The notes: a model not told the origin generated them from the sequence alone. A DNA stretch of 64,000 nt from JBBQYD01 sp942493075 (GCA_942493075.1 OW818681.1:1116001-1180000), one strand, 5' to 3'; positions 9,020-17,686 are shown, counted from the first letter of the stretch. Program-made: numbers and translations.

Positions 9020-10131
9020 GGATTGTCGGCAGGCACTGCGGGATTGGGTGACAGTTTACGGCGCGCCGCGGCCAGGCGGCGGTAGATCCGGTCTTCCTCG
9101 GCCTTCTGAAAGAATAAAGGAAAGTGGCCAATGGCTTCAGCTTCGTTATCCGTTGAGTGAATCGGGTTGATGGACGGGCGCACCGGGTGGTTCTTGATAA
9201 ACCATTCGCGCATTTCTCGCTTAACAAACTGTGTCGAGTTGAATACGAACGGATGAATCTTTCGGTCCGCGGACGAGGTGGCACAAGGCTTGGGGTCGAA
9301 TACGACAATGGCAATCCAGGGCTTGCCACCCCGGCTCCATTTGTTGCCGCGCATTTCGCGGCTGCGGATCAGGCGGGCATGCCAGTCAACGCTCTTGACC
9401 AGGAGAAAGCGATAGTGCCGCCGCAGCCACTTGATCAAGTGCAGATGAGCCTTGTGCCGGACAGCGGAGGAGCGGATGACGAACAGATTCATTTCGCCCG
9501 GTCCATGGTTAAGAAGCTCCGCAAACAAACGGCTTTTCCTGTGATGTGCAAAGTCATTCTGCACATAGGAAATCAACCGGGATTCCTCAGCAGCGTAGCC
9601 GCGCCGGATAAGATGCTCGTGGAAGGCTTTGAGCGTGAGTTCAAGCTGGATGCCGGTTTTGAGCATGAGACCGTGCAGTTCGGCCACATACTTGGTTTTA
9701 GCCCCAGGTTGTGGGTCGTCATACGTAAACCCCGAGGACTCTGCCTTCTGATAAGCAACGTGGTAAATAAGACTGTCCAGCCAGTCTTGAGGCGAGGGTA
9801 CGTAGAACCCAGCGGCGTGCCGCACGCGATTCCTGAGAACCGACTGTGCCAAAGCTTCAGGATAGTAGGCGTGCCCGAGGAAGTCCGCTCCCAGCCCCCG
9901 GCTCACGCTGTAGACATCGCATTTGACTCCAGAACTTTTCGAAACGGGGCCGTACTTGGTACGAATAGGCTCTACAGCGGGATCTGAAACGAGCAGGTCC
10001 ACATCATTCTTAGAGCCAGGTTTGGGAAAACCTCGGGCTAGCTCGTCACCGTTCCTCAGAACAACGTAAGCCCAGTTCTTCTCGTCCATCCACGAGAAGA
10101 ATTCGTCCATACCTTTAACATAAACGCGCAC
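9016..10131 (-). CDS. Nucleotidyltransferase-like protein of unknown function
   Basis: The 371-residue product has an N-terminal module with AYVVLRNGDELARG and PGSKNDVDLLVSDP (D43 and D45), which resembles the metal-binding D-x-D of nucleotidyltransferase-fold proteins; the rest is basic and not recognised. It starts with GTG at 10131; an in-frame ATG lies seven codons later. It is coupled to the LPS-kinase-like gene by an ATGA overlap, so it may act on the same glycan. A run of ten G (C on this strand) lies 16 bases upstream of the GTG. No signal peptide or membrane segment is seen. Confidence 0.6.
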   Translation of the reverse strand: MRVYVKGMDEFFSWMDEKNWAYVVLRNGDELARGFPKPGSKNDVDLLVSDPAVEPIRTKYGPVSKSSGVKCDVYSVSRGLGADFLGHAYYPEALAQSVLRNRVRHAAGFYVPSPQDWLDSLIYHVAYQKAESSGFTYDDPQPGAKTKYVAELHGLMLKTGIQLELTLKAFHEHLIRRGYAAEESRLISYVQNDFAHHRKSRLFAELLNHGPGEMNLFVIRSSAVRHKAHLHLIKWLRRHYRFLLVKSVDWHARLIRSREMRGNKWSRGGKPWIAIVVFDPKPCATSSADRKIHPFVFNSTQFVKREMREWFIKNHPVRPSINPIHSTDNEAEAIGHFPLFFQKAEEDRIYRRLAAARRKLSPNPAVPADNP

Positions 10132-10146
10132 GTGTGGTCATGATAT

Positions 10147-10156
10147 GGGGGGGGGG
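10147..10156. repeat. Homopolymer G10 tract upstream of 10131 start
   Basis: Ten consecutive G on the plus strand lie between the GTG start at 10131 and the end of the next upstream gene. Such tracts change length by slippage. Its position in the leader of a surface-glycan gene pair would allow phase-variable expression, which is inference only. Confidence 0.6.
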
Positions 10157-10274
10157 CAGAGCCTGTCAAACTGGGGAACGGCCAGCGCCCTGAGATAAGG
10201 GGATTCGGGCAGGCACATTCAGACAATAACCTGGCTGCAAACGCCTGCCCCGGTTCATGCCTGTATGATGTCTA

Positions 10275-11438
10275 TCATAAACCCAACTTAGCCAAGGCAT
10301 CGACCACTTGCCCGCGAACAACCCGCGACGAAAAATATTCCAGATAGCTCCGAGCCGCATCCGTACCCAGTTCGGCGAGTGCCCAGCGCCTATCCACCAG
10401 CTCACTCACTTGTTTGGCTAGCGCCTCCGGCTTTCCGGGAGGCACCCAAAAAATCCCGGGGTTCACTCCTCTTCGCAATGCCTCTGGATATGCCCTCGAT
10501 TCGCGCGTAATTACGGGACGCCCTGCTGCCAGGGCCTGGAATACTTTGTTTGGGATCACCCGCTCGGCTTTGGCGGAAGTGCCAAACACCCCGAGGAGGA
10601 TTTCTGCCTGGTGAATGCGATCAGGCAGCTTTTGGTATTCGAGCCACGGCGCAAATCGCACGTTGCTAAGACCTTCGGCCCGTTTCTGACAGGTTTCCAG
10701 CAGCGGTCCCGAGCCAAGCAGCGTCCACTGAACGGGTGGCCCAGAGTAGAGGCGGGCAGCTTCGATGATAATTTCAGGCGCCTGGAGTTCAATGAAACTG
10801 CCATAAAAAAGAACCTCCGGGATCGATTCGGGAGAATGAACCACTTTATTGGGACCAAACAGGGACTCCTCAGCACCCACCATAACGACCGCTAGTTTCT
10901 CCTTGGGCACTCCCAGTGTATCAGCGAAGAACTCTGCGTGAGCAGGGGTGTCAGCGATAACAAGGTCTGCATCACGGAACAGCCGGCTTTCCCACAACCG
11001 AAGGCGCTCGGCAGCAGGACTTCCCGCCGCGGACTTTTGCTGCTCGAAGATCTGTTTATCGTAGGCACTGATTAATGGATCGAAGACCAGGGGGATGGCT
11101 TTGGACCGGCTCCATCGGCGGGCGGCCGCGAAATCGCGCTGGCGGAAACAGGGCACCCAGACAACCCTCGGTTTGTGTGTCAGCCTCAGGCGTGCGCGTG
11201 CCTCCCAGTCACCTAAGGCAGAAAACACAGGTTCAAAATCCACAAGATTAAACCCGCACTGCGACAGATGCTCACGCAACACGCGACACCTGGAATAGTC
11301 CCGATCCCCCCGGCCCCACCATAGGATGTGCCTTGGAATCGGAGAAGCATGGAAGGGACCTGCAGCCCCGACCGCTTGGGGCGGTAACGCGTGGTTCGTC
11401 ACGGACCAATAATGTCCCGACCCGAAGAAAGTGTCCAC
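10275..11438 (-). CDS. GT4-like glycosyltransferase
   Basis: The 387-residue protein has a GT-B layout: N-terminal half with HILWWGRGDRDYSRC and FRDADLVIADTPAHAEFF, then a donor-binding half with VLFYGSFIELQAPEIIIEAA, VQWTLLGSGP and IPNKVFQALAAGRPVITRES, which are typical of GT4 enzymes. The E-x7-E motif is degenerate (KVFQALAAGRPV region). The marked start is a GTG; the conserved part begins near residue 35, so a later start is possible. It lies 143 bases upstream of the nucleotidyltransferase-like gene on the same strand and belongs to the same envelope glycan cluster. Confidence 0.8.
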   Translation of the reverse strand: MDTFFGSGHYWSVTNHALPPQAVGAAGPFHASPIPRHILWWGRGDRDYSRCRVLREHLSQCGFNLVDFEPVFSALGDWEARARLRLTHKPRVVWVPCFRQRDFAAARRWSRSKAIPLVFDPLISAYDKQIFEQQKSAAGSPAAERLRLWESRLFRDADLVIADTPAHAEFFADTLGVPKEKLAVVMVGAEESLFGPNKVVHSPESIPEVLFYGSFIELQAPEIIIEAARLYSGPPVQWTLLGSGPLLETCQKRAEGLSNVRFAPWLEYQKLPDRIHQAEILLGVFGTSAKAERVIPNKVFQALAAGRPVITRESRAYPEALRRGVNPGIFWVPPGKPEALAKQVSELVDRRWALAELGTDAARSYLEYFSSRVVRGQVVDALAKLGL

Positions 11439-11837
11439 CTTTTCACGGTCATGAACTCAGGGTTTAGTAATTTTCGAGCAAAGGTTCTTCTTCGGGTGAA
11501 AGTCAGCTTGTTATTGATCCTGAAGTTCGCGCATGTGAAAGTTGTTGAAATACAGTATGTTGTGCGTCATCTAAGCTGCCATGGCGGCACCAATATTCGC
11601 GACTTGCCAGGGCCTTTAGGTGGGCGGACAGGCAGAGAGCCAAATTTCATTTGACCAGGATACTTTTCGTACTTAACGTTCGCGTGGTTCCGTAGCCTTA
11701 GACCCTACCTCGAGTATATTTCCGAGCACGCGACGGTCATTTCCATGTTGTGTGAGGAGCGGGCGCTGGAAACAAGTTTAAACGGGAAACGTGCGACGCT
11801 GAGGGGTTCGGCGTCGCACATTAATTTATATCGAGCA
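11439..11837. other. Divergent intergenic region with hairpin before the RND operon
   Basis: About 400 bases without a convincing gene, between the minus-strand glycosyltransferase and the plus-strand efflux operon, so it should hold both promoters. The one clear structure is a perfect 9-bp inverted repeat, GTGCGACGC (11791-11799) and GCGTCGCAC (11811-11819), with an 11-base loop, 18 bases before the adaptor ATG. It could be a repressor operator, an attenuator or an mRNA-stabilising leader hairpin. No TetR or MarR gene lies beside it. Confidence 0.55.
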
Positions 11838-12965
11838 ATGAAACTCAGAATAGCGGCATCAATAGTTCTTGTGGTTTTGATTATCGGGACGCTAGCGGGG
11901 ATCAAAACCCTGCAGATCCGGAAGATGATCGCGGGCGGCGAATCGATGCCGCGCCAGACCGAGACGGTATCGACAGCAATCGCAAAGGAGGAACGCTGGC
12001 CGAGCACCTTGTCAGCCATCGCTTCTGTAATCGCTGCACGCGGCGTGATCGTTACTCCAGACATCCCGGGCACCGTGGTGGAAATTGCCTTTGAATCCGG
12101 GGCAGTAGTAAAGGAAGGGGATCTTTTGGTTCGCCTCGATGTATCCTCTGAAGAAGCCCAACTGGCAGCAGTTTCGGCTCAGGTCCAGTTGTCTCAGCTC
12201 AATCTGGAGCGAGTGGCAACCCTGCGCAAAGAGAACATGGTATCGGAATCAGACCTGGATACTGCTGAAGCCACTTTGAAGCAAAACCGAGCCAACGCTG
12301 AAGTGATCCAGGCGACGATCAACAAGAAAACCATTCGCGCACCCTTTGCCGGGAAACTCGGAATTCGGCAAATCAACCTGGGCGAGTACGTTGACACCGG
12401 CAAACCGATCGTGTCACTTCAGGCGCTTTCGCCGGTCTATGCAGATTTCACGCTGCCTCAGCAGGACATTGCGAAGCTCACCAAGGGCCTGCCGGTGCGC
12501 CTGACTACCGATGCCTATCCTGGGAAGGAGTTCTCAGGAACGCTTAGCGCGCTCAACCCGGACCTGAACGCCCAGACACGCAGTGTGACCATACAAGCCA
12601 CCTTTGAAAACGAAGAGCAATTGCTGCGTCCAGGCATGTTCGCCAAAGCCGAAGTAATCCTGCCGCAGGAAGCACAGGTGCTGGTCATTCCCGCTACCGC
12701 GATCTTGAGCGCCCCCTATGGGGATTCCGTTTACGTGGTAAAGCAGGAGACAGAAACGAATGGGACATCCTATCTCGCCGCTAATCAGCACTTCATTCGC
12801 ACGGGGCGGGTCCGGGGCGACTTCATTTCAGTGGAATCGGGGCTGAAGCCTGGGGACAAGATTGTGAGCGCCGGCGTGTTTAAGTTGCGCAACAAAATCG
12901 CCGTAACCGAGAACAATGAGATAGCTCCCAAAGCGAGCGCGGCTCCTAAGCCGGCGGATAGTTAA
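11838..12965 (+). CDS. RND efflux periplasmic adaptor (membrane fusion protein)
   Basis: HlyD/AcrA-type adaptor linking an RND pump to an outer-membrane channel. One N-terminal membrane anchor (residues about 4-24) is followed by the lipoyl half-motif VEIAFESGAVVKEGDLLVRL, a short helical hairpin, the second lipoyl half (KTIRAPFAGKLGIRQINLGE) and beta-barrel segments (LRPGMFAKAEVILP). Length (375 aa) is normal. The ATG at 11838 starts right before the anchor; an earlier in-frame ATG at 11745 would put a hydrophilic extension over the leader hairpin and is unlikely. The pump gene follows 18 bases after the stop. Confidence 0.9.
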   Translation: MKLRIAASIVLVVLIIGTLAGIKTLQIRKMIAGGESMPRQTETVSTAIAKEERWPSTLSAIASVIAARGVIVTPDIPGTVVEIAFESGAVVKEGDLLVRLDVSSEEAQLAAVSAQVQLSQLNLERVATLRKENMVSESDLDTAEATLKQNRANAEVIQATINKKTIRAPFAGKLGIRQINLGEYVDTGKPIVSLQALSPVYADFTLPQQDIAKLTKGLPVRLTTDAYPGKEFSGTLSALNPDLNAQTRSVTIQATFENEEQLLRPGMFAKAEVILPQEAQVLVIPATAILSAPYGDSVYVVKQETETNGTSYLAANQHFIRTGRVRGDFISVESGLKPGDKIVSAGVFKLRNKIAVTENNEIAPKASAAPKPADS

Positions 12966-12983
12966 GCCGAAGCAACTCCCTTC

Positions 12984-15900
12984 ATGAAGACTTTAACCGA
13001 CCTATTCATTCGCCGTCCTGTACTGGCACTGGTGGTCAACCTGATCATCCTGATTGCCGGTTTTCAGGCTATCCGGTCGCTCACGGTTCGCCAGTATCCT
13101 CGCAGTGATAACGCGACCGTCACCATCACGACCGTATACATTGGTGCGAGCGCGGAACTTGTCCGCGGGTTTATCACTCAGCCAATCGAGCGCGCCGTGG
13201 CCGCGGCTGATGGCATCGACTACATCGAATCCAGCAGCAAGCTTGGGCTATCCACCATCACCGCCCGTTTGAAGCTGAATTACGATCCAACAAAGGCGTT
13301 GTCCGAGATCAGCTCCAAAGTCGATCAGGTGCGCGGTGATCTGCCACCTGAAGCCGAGGTGCCAGTCATCAACATTGAGTCGGCGGATTCGCAATTCGCC
13401 GCCGTCTATTTAAGTTTTACTTCTGACATCCTGGAACCCAACCAGATCACCGATTACCTGGTGAGAGTCGTGCAGCCACGGTTGACCGCCTTGGAAGGCG
13501 TGCAACGAGCCGACTTGTTCGGCGGACGCACCTTTGCCATGCGGATCTGGCTTAAGCCCGATCGCATGGCGGCTCTGGGGGTGAGTCCTGCCCGGGTGCG
13601 CGAGGTCCTTGCCGCAAACAACTTCTTGTCTGCGGTTGGCCGCACAAAAGGTTCTCTGGTGCAGGTGAATCTTACCGCCAACACCGACCTGCGCTCAGTC
13701 GAGGAATTCAAGAACCTGGTTGTTCTGAACGCCGGTGACAGCTTGGTGCGCTTGAGCGATGTCGCTGATGTGGTGTTGGGCGCCGAAGATTACGAAACCG
13801 AAGTGAGGTTCAGCGGGGCAGGGGCTGTATTCATGGGTGTTTGGGCTCTGCCAAACGCCAACTCTCTGGATGTGGTCAAACGCGTCCGGGCCGAGATGGA
13901 GGCGCTGCAAACTCAATTGCCAACAGGCCTCACCGGGAGCATTGCCTACGATGCGACCCAATACATCGAGGACGCCATTAACGAGGTGATCAAAACCCTG
14001 ACGGAGACCCTCCTGATCGTCGCCATCGTCATCTTCCTGTTCCTCGGATCATTGCGCTCAGTGCTTGTCCCGCTGGTGGCGATTCCGATCTCATTGATCG
14101 GTACGGTTTTCCTGATGCAAGTCTTTGGGTTCAGCCTGAACCTGCTGACCTTGCTCGCCATCGTGCTGTCTGTCGGATTGGTCGTTGACGACGCGATCGT
14201 CATCGTGGAGAACGTGGAGCGGCACATTCGGGAAGGTCAAACACCCAGGCGCGCTGCACTGCTGGGGGCACGCGAATTGGTCAGCCCGGTCATTGCCATG
14301 ACCATTACCCTGGCGGCGGTCTATGCTCCGATCGGGTTTCAAGGCGGTCTGACCGGCTCGTTGTTCCGTGAATTTGCGTTCACTCTTGCAGGAGCAGTTT
14401 TCATCTCGGGAGTTGTAGCCCTCACGCTCTCACCTGTGATGTCTTCCAAGCTCATCGATCCCAAGACTGAGGACCGGGGCCTGACCGGGCGGATTAACCG
14501 CGATTTCGAACGCGTGAAGCGGCTCTATGGCCGGTTGCTGGACGGTACTCTTTCAGCTCGCCCTGCTGTGTATATTCTTTGGATTGCCTTGAGCCTCCTC
14601 TCAATCCCCATGTTCATGATGGCTTCGAAGGAATTGGCGCCCGCAGAAGACCAGAGCTTCCTGTTCGGCATCGTGGAAGCCCCTGCCGATGCGACCATTG
14701 ACCGAACCACATTTTACACGGAAGCGATGAACAAGGTGCTGATGAGTGTTCCAGAAGCGAATCGAACCTTCCAAGTCACTTTTCCCGATAATGGCTTTGG
14801 GGGCGTCGTGCTTAAGCCCTGGGGCGACCGTGACCGTTCCGTATTCGAATTGACTCCTGTATTGCAGCAGAAACTCGGGGAGATCCCGGGAATTCGTGCG
14901 TTCGTGGCTACCCCATCAGCGCTTCCTGGTGGCGGCCAGTTCCCGGTCGAGTTCATCATCGCTTCCACCGCGGAACCCGACGTGATCCTTGGGTTTGCCG
15001 AAAAGCTCCAGCAGAAAGCCGCTGAGAGTGGCATGTTTGCTTTCCCGCCGATGATTGATACGAAGATGGACCAGCCGGAAGTTGAGTTGGTAATGGATCG
15101 AGACAAAGTTGCTTCTCTGGGCTTGGACATGCGAACGGTAGGCGCCGATCTGGGCGCGCTTGTGGGCGGCAATTACGTGAATCGCTTCAGCCTGCAGGGC
15201 CGCAGCTACAAGGTCATTCCGCAGGTCAAGCGCGTGGAGCGCCTCACGCCCTCTCAGTTGGAGGACATCTACGTGACCGGTCCGGAGGGCAAGTTGGTGC
15301 AGCTTTCCACCTTCGCTACGCTGAAGAAGAAGAACGGTCCACGCTCATTGAACCGCTTCCAACAGTTCAACTCAGTCAAAATCAGTGGTGTGGCCATCCG
15401 TCCTCTCGACGAGTCACTCAAGTTCCTCGAAGACGAGGCCGCGAAGATCCTGCCCAAAGGTTACAAGTTGGATTACACGGGTGAGTCCCGCCAGTTGCGC
15501 GTTGAAGGCAACAAATTCCTCCAAGCCTTTTTGTTGGCGGTCGTTTTGATTTTCCTGGTTCTGGCAGCGCAGTTCAACAGTTTCAGGGATCCACTGATCA
15601 TCCTGCTGGGCTCAGTGCCGCTGGCCATGTTCGGAGCTTTGCTCTTCAGCTTCCTGAAGATTCCTGACCCGAACACCGCGTTCTTCACGAACGGCTGGAC
15701 CACGACATTGAACATCTACTCGCGGGTAGGTTTAATTACCCTGGTCGGCCTGGTTTCCAAGAACGGAATTCTGATTGTGGAATTCGCCAACGAGATGCAG
15801 CGAACCGGCCTGGACAAGGTGCAAGCGATTCGTCAGGCAGCGTTGGTTCGGTTGCGTCCAGTCCTGATGACCAGTGCGGCCACCATATGCGGTCACTTCC

Positions 15901-16103
15901 CGCTGACCCTGGTGTCAGGCCCCGGTGCTGAAGCGCGGAATTCCATTGGTATCACCATTGTGGCTGGAATGGCGCTGGGAACACTTTTCACGCTGCTGGT
16001 TATCCCCGCGCTTTATGTGCTCATAGCCAAGCAGCACACGGGTGAAGATTCCGGTGCTTTGGCGCGTGACTTTGCTCATGCGCACGAGCATCCGGTCCAA
16101 TAA
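12984..16103 (+). CDS. RND multidrug efflux pump, AcrB/MexF type inner-membrane transporter
   Basis: Proton-driven inner-membrane pump of the hydrophobe/amphiphile RND group. The 1039-residue length is typical. It starts MKTLTDLFIRRPVLALVVNL (TM1), has the TM4 proton-relay pair D402-D403 in VGLVVDDAIVIVENV, and the usual twelve membrane helices split by two large periplasmic loops. The C-terminal half repeats the fold (LITLVGLVSKNGILIVEFAN). It forms an operon with the adaptor. No TolC-like gene is in the window, so the outer-membrane channel must come from elsewhere. Substrates cannot be told from sequence. Confidence 0.95.
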   Translation: MKTLTDLFIRRPVLALVVNLIILIAGFQAIRSLTVRQYPRSDNATVTITTVYIGASAELVRGFITQPIERAVAAADGIDYIESSSKLGLSTITARLKLNYDPTKALSEISSKVDQVRGDLPPEAEVPVINIESADSQFAAVYLSFTSDILEPNQITDYLVRVVQPRLTALEGVQRADLFGGRTFAMRIWLKPDRMAALGVSPARVREVLAANNFLSAVGRTKGSLVQVNLTANTDLRSVEEFKNLVVLNAGDSLVRLSDVADVVLGAEDYETEVRFSGAGAVFMGVWALPNANSLDVVKRVRAEMEALQTQLPTGLTGSIAYDATQYIEDAINEVIKTLTETLLIVAIVIFLFLGSLRSVLVPLVAIPISLIGTVFLMQVFGFSLNLLTLLAIVLSVGLVVDDAIVIVENVERHIREGQTPRRAALLGARELVSPVIAMTITLAAVYAPIGFQGGLTGSLFREFAFTLAGAVFISGVVALTLSPVMSSKLIDPKTEDRGLTGRINRDFERVKRLYGRLLDGTLSARPAVYILWIALSLLSIPMFMMASKELAPAEDQSFLFGIVEAPADATIDRTTFYTEAMNKVLMSVPEANRTFQVTFPDNGFGGVVLKPWGDRDRSVFELTPVLQQKLGEIPGIRAFVATPSALPGGGQFPVEFIIASTAEPDVILGFAEKLQQKAAESGMFAFPPMIDTKMDQPEVELVMDRDKVASLGLDMRTVGADLGALVGGNYVNRFSLQGRSYKVIPQVKRVERLTPSQLEDIYVTGPEGKLVQLSTFATLKKKNGPRSLNRFQQFNSVKISGVAIRPLDESLKFLEDEAAKILPKGYKLDYTGESRQLRVEGNKFLQAFLLAVVLIFLVLAAQFNSFRDPLIILLGSVPLAMFGALLFSFLKIPDPNTAFFTNGWTTTLNIYSRVGLITLVGLVSKNGILIVEFANEMQRTGLDKVQAIRQAALVRLRPVLMTSAATICGHFPLTLVSGPGAEARNSIGITIVAGMALGTLFTLLVIPALYVLIAKQHTGEDSGALARDFAHAHEHPVQ

Positions 16104-16204
16104 GCGCCGTGCGCCAAAACTAAAGCAGTGGAATTCAGAATTTTTCAAAAGAGGTCTTGCCTTTAGGCCAGGAATTCGTATCGTTGACGAGCTTTCGAAC
16201 GGAA

Positions 16205-16281
16205 GCGAGCGTAGCTCAGTCTGGTAGAGCGTCACGTTGCCAACGTGAATGTCGAGGGTTCGAATCCCTTCGCTCGCTCCA
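16205..16281 (+). tRNA. tRNA-Gly (anticodon GCC), CCA encoded
   Basis: A full cloverleaf can be drawn: acceptor GCGAGCG/CGCTCGC (16205-16211 with 16271-16277), D stem GCTC/GAGC, anticodon stem TCACG/CGTGA with loop TTGCCAA (GCC, glycine), T stem GAGGG/CCCTT with loop TTCGAAT, discriminator T and encoded CCA at 16279-16281. A run of seven T follows directly (16282-16288). A partial copy of this gene lies 316 bases downstream. Confidence 0.95.
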
Positions 16282-16302
16282 TTTTTTTGTACACATGGGG
16301 GC

Positions 16303-16539
16303 GTCACTGTTTACGCGATCAAGTTTGAATCTGGCGAAACAGACGTTGGAATGACAGAAGGTGTGGGCCGCAGGTTCGTAGAGCATTACCGGCGGCAAAG
16401 TCCATCCACAAAGAAGTTCGGCGGGAGTTTCAAGTTGATCTATTCAAAGGGATTTCCTGATTACGTGGAAGCTCGCCGCCATGAGAAGTACCTGAAATAG
16501 GGATCAGGACGAACTTTCCTGAAAGGCGTCAGCACGTGA
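16303..16539 (+). pseudogene. Decayed GIY-YIG nuclease gene next to tRNA-Gly (copy 1)
   Basis: The frame reads VTVYAIKFESGETDVGMTEG, then RRFVEHYRRQSPSTKKF and EARRHEKYLK, which is the layout of single-domain GIY-YIG (URI-type) proteins. The second motif tyrosine is changed (DVG for YVG). There is no start codon in frame between the tRNA and the domain; the only in-frame ATG is inside the tRNA (16249). A TAG at 16498-16500 interrupts the frame, and the same frame then continues GSGRTFLKG to a TGA at 16537, matching the usual end of such proteins. It is therefore read as a nonfunctional remnant. Confidence 0.7.
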
Positions 16540-16552
16540 AACGTGCCGAGCA

Positions 16553-16654
16553 TTGCCAACGTGAATGTCGAGGGCTTGCCAGGTCCCACGTGGTTCAAAT
16601 CTTTACCACGTCGCACATGGTTTACCACGTCCCACGTGGCCTTTGCTCGCTCCA
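16553..16654 (+). repeat. Partial, interrupted second copy of tRNA-Gly
   Basis: Bases 16553-16574 equal tRNA-Gly 16237-16258 exactly (22 bases covering anticodon loop, 3' anticodon stem, variable loop and 5' T stem). A GGTTCAAATC T-loop-like stretch follows near 16600, and 16642-16654 matches the tRNA 3' end (16269-16281, including CCA) with one change. The pieces are separated by CCACGTGG-type short repeats. No 5' half is present, so it is not a gene but a duplicated tRNA 3' portion, as left by integration or duplication at a tRNA gene. Confidence 0.75.
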
Positions 16655-16705
16655 GGAGGTTTGAGGAGTTGACCGGGCCCTGCGAAGGAGTGTAAACAAC
16701 TAGCA

Positions 16706-17092
16706 ATGGAGCCAGAGATTTTACCGCCGCCATGGTCACTTTTTCTCGCGCCGTGGGTTCTATGGGTGCGAGCGGGACTGATTTCGGCGGCAGGATATTT
16801 CCTGTGCCGCCGCCGGAAGTGGCTTGCCGTAGTCGTCGCTTCTCTTGCGGCGTATTGGGCCTACAACTCGATCAGTTTGATGGTCCAATTCCAACGGGAA
16901 CTCCTTCATGCAGAGGGGGGACTACGCTACGTAGTTCAGGCTTACATAGCTCTGCTCCTCCCCTTCGCCGTGATGGGGTTCGGATTAATTTTGAAGCGAA
17001 AGGCAGCCGCACCTGACGCTGCCCCGGATGTCGGCCCCGCCGCGCAGGTTGGCGGTTCGGACGTCAGAGACGGACCGCCGTCGGTGAACTGA
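16706..17092 (+). CDS. Small orphan membrane protein
   Basis: The 128-residue product has three to four hydrophobic segments (about 10-30, 38-56 and 73-94), a basic stretch after each, and a low-complexity C-terminal tail rich in Ala, Asp and Pro. I do not recognise the family. It lies in the mosaic island after tRNA-Gly and is followed 13 bases later by another small membrane protein. Function unknown. Confidence 0.55.
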   Translation: MEPEILPPPWSLFLAPWVLWVRAGLISAAGYFLCRRRKWLAVVVASLAAYWAYNSISLMVQFQRELLHAEGGLRYVVQAYIALLLPFAVMGFGLILKRKAAAPDAAPDVGPAAQVGGSDVRDGPPSVN

Positions 17093-17105
17093 CCGTTAAC
17101 ACAAA

Positions 17106-17435
17106 ATGCGCATACTCCTCCTCTTGATTCTGGTCCTCTCTATCGCCGTTCTTGGTACGGCCGTGGTGGCCAGAGTTTCCGTCCGCACTGAGCAGGTCGA
17201 CATGAAAGCGGAGTTACTGCATTCCCTCCAAAGCGGCAATCCTCCCGTCGCTGAATTGGTGGAGATTCATTCCATACGCATGGCCCGGTTCCAAGATCAT
17301 TGGGGAATAGTCAGCGTTCTAGCTCTGGTCTCCGGCTTCGCGGCTCTGGTTTGCTTCGGGCTTACATTCGAGAGACGGGTAAAGGCTGGTGCTAAAGAGC
17401 CGCTTCAGCCAACATCCGCTGCGCCCCGCGATTGA
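17106..17435 (+). CDS. Small orphan protein with two membrane segments
   Basis: The 109-residue product has an N-terminal hydrophobic segment (MRILLLLILVLSIAVLG) and a second one near residues 65-85. Its last 13 codons lie inside the 212-bp direct repeat that begins at 17397, so its C-terminus comes from repeat sequence; the original end may have been lost. Family not recognised. It follows the previous small gene by 13 bases. Confidence 0.5.
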   Translation: MRILLLLILVLSIAVLGTAVVARVSVRTEQVDMKAELLHSLQSGNPPVAELVEIHSIRMARFQDHWGIVSVLALVSGFAALVCFGLTFERRVKAGAKEPLQPTSAAPRD

Positions 17436-17608
17436 CCGGTTTATGAAACTCAGACATCGCAGTTGCAGGCCACGATCACCCCGGGCGGTTGTTCATGCTT
17501 CAGACGTTTGGCCAATCTTTTGCCCCCTGCACAGTTACTGTTTACGCGGTCAAGTTTGAGTCTCGCGAAACATACGTGGGAATGACAGAAGATGTGGACC
17601 GGAGGTGC
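17397..17608. repeat. 212-bp direct repeat, copy A
   Basis: This stretch is repeated at 18939-19150 with only two base changes that I can find (at 17431 and near 17589). It spans the end of the upstream ORF, a noncoding part starting GAGCCGCTTCAGCC, and the start of a GIY-YIG fragment. The two copies bracket 1.33 kb with two small genes. Confidence 0.9.
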
Positions 17609-17671
17609 ACAGAGCATTCCCGGCGGCAAAGTCCATCCACCAAGAAATTTTCCATGCTCAACAGACCATAG
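17495..17671 (+). pseudogene. Truncated GIY-YIG nuclease fragment (copy 2)
   Basis: From an ATG at 17495 the frame encodes 58 residues with VTVYAVKFESRETYVGMTED and RRCTEHSRRQSPSTKKF, where both GIY and YVG parts of the fold's first half are intact. It then ends in unrelated residues (SMLNRP) at a stop inside a hairpin, so the catalytic Glu region is missing. It is close to copy 1 at DNA level but less decayed at the YVG motif. Treated as a broken gene. Confidence 0.65.
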
Positions 17672-17686
17672 GGCTTTATGGTCTGT
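17661..17686. terminator. Perfect 10-bp hairpin at end of GIY-YIG fragment
   Basis: ACAGACCATA (17661-17670) and TATGGTCTGT (17677-17686) pair perfectly around a six-base loop. No T run follows, so it may be a terminator-like or element-end structure. A second inverted repeat, AATTCTCG/CGAGAATT, brackets TTTGCCAA at 17707-17737, which recalls the tRNA-Gly anticodon arm. Confidence 0.5.

Noticed and set aside
16157..16354. Open frame running through tRNA-Gly (VAQSGRASRCQRECRG...)
   Set aside because: It is the translation of the tRNA gene and its flanks; the sequence folds as a full tRNA and the protein is a familiar artefact.
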